Shown here in pieces: positions 1 through 8,561 of a stretch of 64,000 bases of DNA. Below the pieces are notes generated by a model. That model was not told the origin of the DNA, did no database searches, and worked only from the letters and a program-made list of their open reading frames with translations. Where the stretch lies: assembly GCA_037367405.1 (NCBI GenBank), contig JAZKJV010011400.1, positions 8,492,501 to 8,556,500 on the forward strand. The letters run 5' to 3'. The position numbers and the translations under genes were made by a program. The first letter of the stretch is position 1. Every line of letters starts with the position of its first letter. This DNA comes from Ottelia alismoides (Eukaryota; Streptophyta; Magnoliopsida; Alismatales; Hydrocharitaceae).

Positions 1-2
1 AA

Positions 3-2399
3 TTACTCGCAGCTCGCGAAGCGCTTGCCAAACAGCTCCGCCCGCAGTTCGCCTGGGGCAGTGCGACCTGGCGCGATGACGCTCTGCGTTGGGACCAGTC
101 CCCCGCTGCCGTCCAAGTCGCGCAGGGCCTGAGCCGATTCATCGTGGTTGAAATACACAACGCGACCGATGCGGCGATTAGCTTAATCGCCAAGCGTGCG
201 ACGCAAGTACAAACTCCCAATCCATGGCTGGTGTTACCAGGAGGCTCGCAACCGTTCTTAATCGAAATTGATGCAGCCCAACCAACCAGTGAAGTCGAAT
301 TCGTGTCTGGCGATGTTGCTCGCAAGCTGAACGTTCGTGTAGCGGCAGTGGCTTCAGCCAAAATGCGAGGCAAGTTGTACGACGGCGATGCAACTACTGC
401 GGGACGCGTCTGGGTGGCTGGCAGCGATCATCAGCTTCGACGCGCAGGCCCTTTCGCCAGCAACAAGTCGTTCACCGAGAAACCGATCTTGGATTCACCC
501 TCGATGCGAATGGCAGCGGTGCCGTTCTTCTACGCCGACGGCCAGTTTGAAATCGATGTGCCTCCAGGAAGAACCGCAGTTACGCTGGAACGCGGCTTCG
601 AACATCCGCTGGTGTCCGAAACAGTGGACCTCCAGCCCGGCGAGGTACGCGAAGTGCAGTTGCGATCGCGGCGTTTTCTGGACGCCAGGTCAGCTGGTTG
701 GATCAGCGGAGACACGCATATTCACTGGGTCACCAATGCGTGGAATGTCGATCTGCCACTAACGGATCTGGCACTTGTCCAGCGAGCCGAAGACTTGCGA
801 GTTGCCAACAACCTGACGCTTCTGCATCGCACAAAAATAGATGCCTTTATCAAGCCATCTCAAGCACCCGTCGGCCCGGTAGCCGCTCTGAGTGATCGAG
901 ACTACCACATCGAAATGGCTGAAGAGTACCGCAACCAGAATCTCTACGGTCACCTGTGCTTTCTCAACCTGCAATGGCTTGTTCTTCCCATCGGCACCGG
1001 GCCGCAGATCGCGGGAGACGATTCGCTGGACTATCCGCTGAACAAGACAGCAATCCTGGAAGCGCGCGGACAAGGAGGCATCAGCATCGAAGCCCACGGT
1101 ACCGGAGCCAACCACGAACTGCCGCTCAATGCGGTACATGGTCTAACGGACTCGGTCGATCAGATTGATCCCGACGACTACTACCGACTGCTCGACTGTG
1201 GCTTTCAAATCCCTTTAACCAATGGCAGTGACCATCCGGCTCGCATCGCCGGTTGTGCACGTGCTTATGTGCAGATTGACGGCGAGTTCGATTACGAGAA
1301 GTGGATCGATGGCATTCGCTGTGGACGAACATTCACCACATCCGGACCACTGTTATTTTTGACCGTCGATAATCAAGGCCCGGGCTCTGTCCTGAGCGTA
1401 ACAGATTCAAATCCGCTACCGGTCAAAGTCACAGCCAGCTCACGTTTTCCACTCGGACGCGTGCAGATCCTATCCAATGGCGTCATCCTGAAAGAAGTAG
1501 ATACTCAGGAGCGTGAGATCACGCTGGAGTGCACGGTGCCTGCTGACCAAAGCCGCTGGGTGGTGGCACGTTGTTCTAGAAATGACCGTTGGAACGCGCT
1601 CTGGCAGCCCGACATTGCGCACACCAGCGCAATTTACATTCATCGTGACGGGCGACCAGTGTTTCGAGCGGAAGCGGCGACCGAATGGATCCAGCGGATG
1701 CGCCTGCACGCGCGAGATATCTTGACCAAAGGCTTGTTTGCAAATTCTGCCCAGCGGAACGAAGCCATCGCTTACGTCGAGCAATCCATTCAGCGTTATG
1801 AGAGGCTGATCGACACGCGCCAATCGCCAAGTACCGGCCACGACTTTGCTGCCCAGCGTGAGCGTATGCTGATGCAGTCGACGTTTGCCTCGCACCTTGG
1901 GCATGACCCTTTGTTGGTGAAGCAGATCAGCCAGGCTGAAAACCTGGGGCAACTGCAAACAATCGCCCAGCCGCTAACGCTGCTCCGCGTTCACATCAAC
2001 CCAGAGTCGCGCGTGAAAGTGGCTGTGGTGACTCCTCCCGAAACTGTCGTTCAGCACCGGACACAGCGATTCCTGATTGAGGTTCACAACGAAGCCGGTA
2101 TCCAAGCGCCGCTGCGAATTCGAGCCATGGATCGCGCAGCGACTGCTGGTGAACCGCTCCAATGGTGCTCAGTCCGCTTGCTGGAGAATTTACTGTCGAC
2201 TGCGTACCTGACTGGCGAAGAGCACGAATGGAAGCTGATGGATCTGCGCTGCAGTGAGTCCGGCTATCGAGAGATACATTTGGAAGTGGATGCTGGTCAG
2301 GGAACCCAGGATCTTGGGTTTCGAGCCACCGTAGACCTGCTGCTGAAGTGCGTGCCACGAAGTGAGCAGCGGATGCTACTGAAACCTGCTGCATCCTGA
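3..2399 (+). CDS. CehA/McbA-like PHP-domain metallohydrolase (5' end outside the window)
   Basis: The frame is open to the left edge with no stop, so the GTG at 144 is not necessarily the start and the true N-terminus lies upstream. The sequence shows the motif ISGDTHIHW at about 705-728, the metal-binding HxH of PHP hydrolases. Downstream are SIEAHGTG and LTNGSDHP, which look like further metal ligands, and then the CGRTFTTSGP block typical of the CehA/McbA family. Flanking regions look like beta-sandwich domains. Members hydrolyse ester or phosphoester bonds, but planctomycete homologues are mostly uncharacterised, so the substrate is unknown. It lies 30 bp ahead of a paralogue in the same direction, suggesting a two-gene operon. 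Family assignment is firm; the specific reaction is not. Confidence 0.8.
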   Translation, partial: LLAAREALAKQLRPQFAWGSATWRDDALRWDQSPAAVQVAQGLSRFIVVEIHNATDAAISLIAKRATQVQTPNPWLVLPGGSQPFLIEIDAAQPTSEVEFVSGDVARKLNVRVAAVASAKMRGKLYDGDATTAGRVWVAGSDHQLRRAGPFASNKSFTEKPILDSPSMRMAAVPFFYADGQFEIDVPPGRTAVTLERGFEHPLVSETVDLQPGEVREVQLRSRRFLDARSAGWISGDTHIHWVTNAWNVDLPLTDLALVQRAEDLRVANNLTLLHRTKIDAFIKPSQAPVGPVAALSDRDYHIEMAEEYRNQNLYGHLCFLNLQWLVLPIGTGPQIAGDDSLDYPLNKTAILEARGQGGISIEAHGTGANHELPLNAVHGLTDSVDQIDPDDYYRLLDCGFQIPLTNGSDHPARIAGCARAYVQIDGEFDYEKWIDGIRCGRTFTTSGPLLFLTVDNQGPGSVLSVTDSNPLPVKVTASSRFPLGRVQILSNGVILKEVDTQEREITLECTVPADQSRWVVARCSRNDRWNALWQPDIAHTSAIYIHRDGRPVFRAEAATEWIQRMRLHARDILTKGLFANSAQRNEAIAYVEQSIQRYERLIDTRQSPSTGHDFAAQRERMLMQSTFASHLGHDPLLVKQISQAENLGQLQTIAQPLTLLRVHINPESRVKVAVVTPPETVVQHRTQRFLIEVHNEAGIQAPLRIRAMDRAATAGEPLQWCSVRLLENLLSTAYLTGEEHEWKLMDLRCSESGYREIHLEVDAGQGTQDLGFRATVDLLLKCVPRSEQRMLLKPAAS

Positions 2400-2429
2400 A
2401 ATACGTTGAACCAGTTGGGGAGTGACCAG

Positions 2430-5096
2430 TTGATAATCCTCCGAAGTACCTGCCTGATATGGGCCGTTTGCTGTCTCGCCAATGCGTTGCGTGCCGCCGA
2501 TTGGCCAATGGTCCAGCGCGTCGATCGTCAACCGCTGCGAGCTCAGATCGAACGAGTCCGAGACACCCTGCAGCATCTCGGGGCCCCATTGAATGCGGAG
2601 GCCAATGCGGCGCTGGAACAAGCGGCCAAGATCACCGATGATGGTGAGTTCACGGCTCGAATACAGCAGGTGTTGGACCCGCTGTGCCTGGCCGCCGTAT
2701 CTTTGGTGAATGGCCAGTCGCCAGTGGTTGTCCCTGGACGCAAGCCGCCTGAACTGGATGAACAGGGCTGGAAAACCTATCTCGTCAAGGTCTTGAATCC
2801 TATAGAGACACGAGCACGTCTGCGGATTGACAGTCCCCAAGCCGGTCCTCTACCGCATTCCCCGGCAGACCAGGTTGCCTCGCGCTGGCTGGGGCTTTCC
2901 ATGTTCGATGGCCAACCCCTTACTCCCACACTAACCGGACTGCCGCTAGAGTATCGCATCGTCGAAGTTTTCGCTCGCGATGCTGGCGAACGCAACGTGC
3001 GTTTGGAGTTTTCTGCGCCAGTTACTGGTCGCGTAGGAAGTGCGCGCGGCAATTCGATCGTCGCAGACTGGCGTTTCGACCACGATGCGGCCGGCTGGCA
3101 GGCTCAAAATCAAATTGAGTTAACAGTCAACGGTGGTGCGTTGCAACTAACCGGTACAGGCGATGATCCTTTCTTGGGAGCGTCCTTGCCCGAGCCTGCT
3201 AAACCGGGAAATTATGTGCTGCGATTCTGGGCCAAAGCGGAAGAGGCAGGTGTTGGTCAAGTCTTCTGGTGGACTCAAGAACGTCCTCAGCCCGACGGTG
3301 GCCACGTTGTAGCATTTAATGTACAAGCAGGTCGCGAAATGCTGTACGAAGTCCCTTTCAGCGATGATGGCCATATCGCCGGAGTACGTATCGATCCAAA
3401 CGGCAAGCCGTGCCATTGGCGCATCGACTGGATTGAGTTGGCCAACGCCGATGGTGGACAGGATTGGGGCGGGGCAGAGTTTAAACTCATGAGCCGTCCA
3501 TCGCAAACAGTTACCTTTCGAGTTCTCGATGATGCCGACCGCCCTGCGATGGGCTGCTTTGAAGTCACTGATAAAACGGGCCGAGTCTATCCGCCACAGA
3601 ACAAACGACTTGCCCCCGATTTCTTCTTTCAACGACAGATCTATCGTGCTGATGGTGAGACCATCCGCCTTCCCAAAGGCCACTATAGCGTACAGTGCTC
3701 GCGTGGTCCGGAATCGGTTCCTGAGACCAAAGCGCTCGTCGTTGACGATGGGCCGGTAGAGTTCGAGTACCGAGTGCGACGCTGGATCGATCCGTCGCGA
3801 CGCGGTTATTGGTCTGGCGATCATCATATTCATGCTGCAGGCTGTGCCCATTATGAAAACCCAACCCAGGGCGTTCATCCGCCCGACATGTTGCGGCACT
3901 GCATGGGCGAGGATCTCAAGGTCGGCTGCTGCCTGACCTGGGGGCCATGCTTCGACTTCCAGAAACGATTTTTCACTGGAGAACTCGATGCCAACAGTCG
4001 GTATCCCTATTTGATTCGCTATGACGTCGAAGTCTCTGGCTTTGGCTCACACGCATCGGGGCATCTGAACCTGCTACGGCTGCGGGAGCAGATTCCCCCT
4101 GGAGGAGATTCCAAGGAACACTGGCCAACGCTAGGACTCAACACGCTCCGCTGGGCCAAGAAGCAAGGGGCGATTTGCGGTCCTGCTCATTCATCGATTG
4201 GCCTGACGCGCTTTGTAGATCGCGTGGCGGAAACGGACGGCTTGGATGGTCCTAATGGATTGCCAACATTCAATATCCCAGCCTTCGATGGCATCGGAGC
4301 CAACGAATTCATTATGAACGTTGCGCACACCGTCGAAGGCCCGGATGGAAACCAGATACCGGCAGTCGATTTCATTTCGACGATGAACAGTGATCGCTCG
4401 GCCGAGTTCAATATGTGGTATCACGTGTTGAATTGTGGCTTCCAAGTTCGCGCCAGTGGCGAAACCGACTTCCCCTGCATGAGCGGCGAACGTGTTGGAT
4501 TGGGACGTGTCTATGCACGACTGGATGGCCAATTGACTTTCGATCGCTGGTGCGACGCCATCGCTGCTGGTCGCAGCTATGTCAGTGATGGACGCACACA
4601 TTTGATGGAATTCAGCGCCTCGACAAAATCCGGTACATCGCTGGAGATCGGAACCCAGGACAGCACGCTCAGGCTGCCGGAGTCAGACGAGGTGACATTT
4701 CGAGTCAACGCCGCAGCGCTGATGCCGGCGACACAGAATGGGATGTCGCCTGTACAAACTGTTGAATTGATCGTCAATGGTTACCCTGTTGCTCGACAGG
4801 ATATTAGTGCCGATGGCACAGAGCGATCGCTGGCATTTACTCACCGCATTGAGCAGAGTTCCTGGGCCGCGATTCGCGTGATGCCGGCTGCGCATACCAA
4901 CCCCGTCTTCATTCTCGTCAACGGCCGCCCGATCCGCGCCAATCGCCACAGCGCCCAGTGGTGTTTACAATCTGTCGACCAATGCTGGAAAGCCAAAGCC
5001 ATCACCTATCGCCCCCAGGAACGCGCAACGGCCGAACGCGACTACGAATATGCCCGGTCTGTCTTTAGGCAACGTATTGCCGAACATATGCCGTAA
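2430..5096 (+). CDS. Secreted CehA/McbA-like PHP-domain metallohydrolase
   Basis: The TTG at 2430 is preferred because GGGGAG sits 7 bases upstream and the product then begins with a good signal peptide (LIILRSTCLIWAVCC, cleavage near ALRA/ADW). An in-frame TTG at 2406 is the alternative. The protein is about 889 residues. It carries YWSGDHHIHAAGC at about 3809-3847 (HxH metal site), GPAHSSIG, SGETDFP, and the AAGRSYVSDGRTH block near the C-terminus that matches the CGRTFTTSGP block of the preceding gene. Around residues 210-310 is a jelly-roll-like segment (DWRFDHDAAGWQ) resembling a carbohydrate-binding module. It is therefore an exported paralogue of the first gene. Substrate unknown. Confidence 0.8.
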   Translation: MIILRSTCLIWAVCCLANALRAADWPMVQRVDRQPLRAQIERVRDTLQHLGAPLNAEANAALEQAAKITDDGEFTARIQQVLDPLCLAAVSLVNGQSPVVVPGRKPPELDEQGWKTYLVKVLNPIETRARLRIDSPQAGPLPHSPADQVASRWLGLSMFDGQPLTPTLTGLPLEYRIVEVFARDAGERNVRLEFSAPVTGRVGSARGNSIVADWRFDHDAAGWQAQNQIELTVNGGALQLTGTGDDPFLGASLPEPAKPGNYVLRFWAKAEEAGVGQVFWWTQERPQPDGGHVVAFNVQAGREMLYEVPFSDDGHIAGVRIDPNGKPCHWRIDWIELANADGGQDWGGAEFKLMSRPSQTVTFRVLDDADRPAMGCFEVTDKTGRVYPPQNKRLAPDFFFQRQIYRADGETIRLPKGHYSVQCSRGPESVPETKALVVDDGPVEFEYRVRRWIDPSRRGYWSGDHHIHAAGCAHYENPTQGVHPPDMLRHCMGEDLKVGCCLTWGPCFDFQKRFFTGELDANSRYPYLIRYDVEVSGFGSHASGHLNLLRLREQIPPGGDSKEHWPTLGLNTLRWAKKQGAICGPAHSSIGLTRFVDRVAETDGLDGPNGLPTFNIPAFDGIGANEFIMNVAHTVEGPDGNQIPAVDFISTMNSDRSAEFNMWYHVLNCGFQVRASGETDFPCMSGERVGLGRVYARLDGQLTFDRWCDAIAAGRSYVSDGRTHLMEFSASTKSGTSLEIGTQDSTLRLPESDEVTFRVNAAALMPATQNGMSPVQTVELIVNGYPVARQDISADGTERSLAFTHRIEQSSWAAIRVMPAAHTNPVFILVNGRPIRANRHSAQWCLQSVDQCWKAKAITYRPQERATAERDYEYARSVFRQRIAEHMP

Positions 5097-5305
5097 CATA
5101 CGGCAGCGCAGGTAGGAAACCGTAAACAACCAATGCCCACAGGCACCAAGCAGCCAAATAGCCGACGAGACTATGGCAAATGTCTTAATTAACCAAAGGA
5201 CTCTTGAGGGCTTGGGTTCACGCCATTGTTCGCATGCTTCGAGCTTTCACTCGAAACAGCACTCACGCCAAGTCGCAAGCCACCACATCCACCAAATACC
5301 CTAAT

Positions 5306-5448
5306 TGGACAGCGCCACTTGGCGCGCTGGGCAGGCTCATTGGATGAAGTCCTCGTAGCCACCGCTGCCAAGCGGTGGAAAGCGTTAACTTTCGCGTCCA
5401 CCGTCTGGCAGGCGGTGGCTACGCAGCTTACCAAGTGGCGCTGTCCAA
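5306..5448. repeat. Hairpin element (family 1), complete 143-bp copy with terminal inverted repeats
   Basis: The element begins TTGGACAGCGCCACTTGG and ends with the reverse complement CCAAGTGGCGCTGTCCAA. CTAA flanks it on both sides (5302-5305 and 5449-5452), which looks like a 4-bp target duplication. Inside are two smaller hairpins: CCACCGC/GCGGTGG at 5359-5378 and CCACCGTC/GGCGGTGG near 5400. This is the structure of a non-autonomous MITE-like element. Related copies lie at 19.05, 27.7, 34.45, 34.77, 52.7, 53.6, 56.8 and 60.7 kb. The gene-free stretch 5097-5993 contains this copy, the 9-bp array and one doubtful small frame; nothing else was seen in it. Confidence 0.8.
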
Positions 5449-5512
5449 CTAATTGCGCCCGTAGACACAAACCTCGATTTGTCGACCAACGTTACGCGTG
5501 TCTATTCGCGCT

Positions 5513-5566
5513 CATTGGCGTCATTGGCGTCATTGGCGTCATTGGCGTCATTGGCGTCATTGGCGG
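5513..5566. repeat. 9-bp tandem repeat (CATTGGCGT, about 6 units) plus inverted repeat
   Basis: Five perfect and one diverged copies of CATTGGCGT. The last unit starts one arm of a perfect 12-bp inverted repeat: ATTGGCGGGCAG at 5559-5570 pairs with CTGCCCGCCAAT at 5592-5603 around a 21-base spacer. Because the unit is 9 bp, every frame through it stays open, which creates spurious frames on both strands. Confidence 0.85.
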
Positions 5567-5862
5567 GCAGCCTCTTCTTCCTGCCCACAGACTGCCCGCC
5601 AATCACCCCAATGACCGCGAATAAAATCGCGATCGAATTGCTTGCGTCTTCGCGTGTGATCAGTCCAGCCCGTGGCATCCAACGCAGATTTATAGCCATA
5701 GCTTGCCTTCATGCCTGCCGCCGAAATTCCCGCAGTGAGAAAATTGGACACAACTGAAGTCATCTCCGACTGCAACTGTGAAACAATTTTCCCCACCATG
5801 CCAGAAATTTTGCGATCCACGTTTGTGCGAACGACGCTTCCTGCCTTAACTTGTACGTCCAT
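5557..5862 (-). CDS. Doubtful 101-residue hypothetical protein
   Basis: This frame starts MDVQVKAGSVVRTNVDRKIS and continues with a plausible amphipathic helix-forming stretch (VGKIVSQLQSEMTSVVSNFL). Its last 20 residues run into the 9-bp repeat region, which is a bad sign. The 5' leader holds an inverted repeat, GGAAGCCTC (5863-5871 on this strand) with GAGGCTTCC (5911-5919), whose proximal arm ends at the ATG. That could be a translation-controlling hairpin or chance. I recognise no domain. It may equally be a non-coding stretch. Confidence 0.25.
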   Translation of the reverse strand: MDVQVKAGSVVRTNVDRKISGMVGKIVSQLQSEMTSVVSNFLTAGISAAGMKASYGYKSALDATGWTDHTRRRKQFDRDFIRGHWGDWRAVCGQEEEAARQ

Positions 5863-5993
5863 GAGGCTTCCCTCGGTAATTGACTGTGTGGTAACAATCG
5901 ATTTGGTTGAGGAAGCCTCTTTTCGTATAGATCAGTTTTTCAAATCGCTTGGCGCATAGAGCGGATCGCACCCGACACAACAGTTTATTGCCT

Positions 5994-6665
5994 GTGAAAG
6001 CATCGCAATTCACCAACCAACAATTTGCCTTGCGCTCGCTTCTATTGCTAGCGCTAGTGGTCGCTTTGGGAATGCGTTTGGTTCAACGCGTGATTGTGTT
6101 TCAGCGTTTGTCATGGGAGACAACAAATGGGTCTATCGCGCATGAAGCGTTGGATCTGCGAAACAAACTGGGCTACATCTAACCGATCAAGCTCCCTGCC
6201 AACTACACGATTCGAGTACCAACTAAACAGGAGCACGAATACAAGGTTCGGCTGCTAGTGGGCGACGCTTTTGGGAAAATGTTTCTGCATATTGGCGCCG
6301 AGCCACCAGCCAAGTACGCCATTCCGCCCATAGCGGATAGAATATGGAAGTCGACCAGATCGGTGGAGATTCGCTCCGTCGGAGAGTTCGTGGTCACGTC
6401 GAGGTTCGAAAAGAAAAACGACTCTTGGTACCTTAACGTTGAAGGGCCAGGCGTAGCCGAGCAGTTAACAATCGACCAGGCGGACTTTTTGGAATCACCT
6501 CAGCAGTGGATTTATCACCGGGCAGCGCCGGCTGAGGTCGTTGCGATGTTCGAGTCGAGTACTTTCCCGGTGTGGGAACTGCAAGCGTTCTTCAAAGGGG
6601 AACTCGACCAGGGCCGAGGCAATCGAGTGCAGGGCGTGAAGATTTGGATGGATACCAAACCATGA
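5994..6665 (+). pseudogene. Membrane-anchored hypothetical gene split by an in-frame TAA
   Basis: A GTG at 5994 opens a frame giving a basic N-terminus and one strong membrane helix (LRSLLLLALVVALGM), then a soluble stretch ending LRNKLGYI at a TAA (6180-6182). The same frame continues directly as PIKLPANYTIRVPTKQ and on to the stop at 6663-6665 with coding-like composition. The simplest reading is one gene of about 223 codons carrying a nonsense mutation or a sequencing error. The downstream part has a GTG at 6258 that could restart translation. The last codons overlap the next gene by ATGA, so the 3' half may still be translated. No domain recognised. Confidence 0.55.
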
Positions 6666-6841
6666 GTAAAACAGACCAAATCCTACTAGCCATGGCCTTC
6701 GTCCTTCTGGCAACTCAGATTCCCTTTGACGTGCAGAACTATTATCTTGAAAAGGAAAAGATCCGACTGACAGAGAGCATCAAAAGAATGCAACTCGAAA
6801 TGGAAACACTCTCACAGTCCAGCGCGAAGCCAAATTCCTGA
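6662..6841 (+). CDS. Small single-pass membrane protein, 59 residues
   Basis: The ATG overlaps the stop of the preceding frame (ATGA at 6662-6665), which indicates translational coupling and fixes the start. The product begins MSKTDQILLAMAFVLLATQI, a single membrane helix, followed by a charged helix (YYLEKEKIRLTESIKRM) likely to form a short coiled coil. I do not recognise a family. The coupling suggests it works with, or was once expressed with, the membrane-anchored protein upstream. Confidence 0.55.
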   Translation: MSKTDQILLAMAFVLLATQIPFDVQNYYLEKEKIRLTESIKRMQLEMETLSQSSAKPNS

Positions 6842-6901
6842 CTCTTTACAGCCAACAACTGCACCAGCCTTGGATTTACCCGCCGTGCAAGGGAAACTGT
6901 C

Positions 6902-7306
6902 ATGACATGGCAGCGTTATCGCATTTTTCAACTGCTGGTTGTCACGACGTGGTCCGCGATGGTCTGTGAGCTGGCTAATTGGTGGCCGATCTCAATTTTA
7001 TTCTCCATTCCGCTGTTTGCTGGTGGTTACGCTGCATACTGGATTTGCACCCGTCTCTGGGGCACGTTGTTAGGCGCTGGCCTCGCTATTCTGACTTCGT
7101 TTGGCTTACTGCCAGTCTTCGCCACAGTTCTATCGGCAACTGGTTTATTCGGATTGGGACCTCAAGCCGTTTCCATGGATCTGGGCAATCGATTGGTTCT
7201 GCTCTTTTTGGGCGTGCATGCCACAGCCTTTAGTGTGATGGCCGGGTGTGTGGCCGGAGTATTTGTTGCCAAGATCGACAAAGCCCGATCTCAAGCGGCC
7301 AAATAG
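6902..7306 (+). CDS. Multi-pass membrane protein, 134 residues
   Basis: ATG at 6902 gives MTWQRYRIFQLLVVTTWSAM. Four hydrophobic stretches can be read: about residues 8-25, 27-45, 50-80 and 98-125 (for example LVLLFLGVHATAFSVMAGCV). The rest is a short basic tail (KIDKARSQAAK). It follows the two small genes upstream at 60 bp, so the three may be co-transcribed. No family recognised; it resembles the many orphan small membrane proteins of planctomycetes. Confidence 0.6.
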   Translation: MTWQRYRIFQLLVVTTWSAMVCELANWWPISILFSIPLFAGGYAAYWICTRLWGTLLGAGLAILTSFGLLPVFATVLSATGLFGLGPQAVSMDLGNRLVLLFLGVHATAFSVMAGCVAGVFVAKIDKARSQAAK

Positions 7307-7398
7307 TCGCAACGCAGTCGCCGATCGTTTTGATAATGTATATTGCAGCGACTGAGTATAGCGCCCCGGGGCCAGGTTAGCGCAAGATTGCAACCACC

Positions 7399-8463
7399 AT
7401 GTTCGATCAAAAACTGCTGTTCAAGGTCATGCTTTGGTCGCTGGGATTGACCGCCCTGTTGGGTGCAACCGCCGTGCTGACAGCCAGTTTTGAAACCGTT
7501 GGCCGAGTCACGGCCACGGCGTTCTTGACGTCCGCGTCCGCGGGATTTCTTTGGCAAGCTGGAATTCGATTCGAGAAGAGTCCTTCAGCCATCAAGCTGG
7601 CTCAAACCGGACTGATCCTTTTCTACCTCTGCGCGTTGTGCGGAACCTGGTCGATCGGTGACGCGGAAAAGCTGTGGGTCACTGCCTTCACTTGCTTATG
7701 CGGACTGACTGTCGCGGCCAGCACCTTACTCTTTCAAGCTAAAGACCATTATCGCTACGCGGCTCGAGTTGCCCTGGTCGCTTCCTTGATTTCAACCGCT
7801 TGCTGGCTGATTGGCATCTGGACTGGAGCAGGACAATCCAAGATCAGTGTGACAGGGCTGGCCATCGCCAGTTGGAGTGCCGGGGCAGCAGTTTGTCTGG
7901 TGGGCTGGGGAACGATCCCTGGTATCCATTGGCGCTGGATCGGTGTGGGGGCCGCGGTGTGGGGCTTGCTGCTGACTGAATACGCCATCGCGCAAGACGT
8001 CTTGGAGAAATCGACCGGTAACTGGCTGTTCATCACCGGATCGATAGTCGTAGTCGTCATCCATACGGTGCTGTGTTACGCCAGCCCGTCAGCGCCCGAT
8101 AAGCTAGTGATTCGTCCAGTGGCCATCGTTGCCACTATCATCACGACCCTCTTGATCGACAGCCTGGTGCTGTGGCAATTGGATGGCAATCAATTTCTGT
8201 TGAGGATAACGATCGCCATGGCCATCTTGGCTTCGACCAGCACGCTGGCCACCGTTTTCCTGATCCAACGCAATCGCAGCGCGGCGCTAACGCCAATCGC
8301 GGCAACGTGTCCAGCGGCAGGGACCATGCACAGTCCGGCCTCTGCCTTCTCCAGTGTGCAGCTACGATGTCCACGCTGCCAACTCCAAGCCAGCATCGCA
8401 GTTGGCAATTCTGCTTGTCCCGGCTGTGGCTTGAGAATCAGACTGGAACTCAGCGATTCATGA
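7399..8463 (+). CDS. Multi-pass membrane protein with C-terminal zinc ribbon
   Basis: About 354 residues starting MFDQKLLFKVMLWSLGLTAL. Roughly eight hydrophobic helices occupy residues 10-300. The tail carries two CxxC pairs, LRCPRCQL and SACPGCGLRI, spaced about 14 residues apart, a classic zinc-ribbon knuckle. The ribbon probably faces the cytoplasm. No enzymatic motif was seen and I cannot name the family. It is transcribed toward the convergent GH13 gene. Confidence 0.65.
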   Translation: MFDQKLLFKVMLWSLGLTALLGATAVLTASFETVGRVTATAFLTSASAGFLWQAGIRFEKSPSAIKLAQTGLILFYLCALCGTWSIGDAEKLWVTAFTCLCGLTVAASTLLFQAKDHYRYAARVALVASLISTACWLIGIWTGAGQSKISVTGLAIASWSAGAAVCLVGWGTIPGIHWRWIGVGAAVWGLLLTEYAIAQDVLEKSTGNWLFITGSIVVVVIHTVLCYASPSAPDKLVIRPVAIVATIITTLLIDSLVLWQLDGNQFLLRITIAMAILASTSTLATVFLIQRNRSAALTPIAATCPAAGTMHSPASAFSSVQLRCPRCQLQASIAVGNSACPGCGLRIRLELSDS

Positions 8464-8561
8464 ACTGGCCTTGCCGGATCTTGGAAATCTGGCGCGGACA
8501 TCGATTGTTTTGGCGGCCAATGATGATCGAAGAAATAATGAACATAAGCTGCCTCAGCACT

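Noticed and set aside
3147..3899. 250-codon frame opposite the second metallohydrolase
   Set aside because: Shadow of a gene with clear PHP motifs; its composition is not coding.
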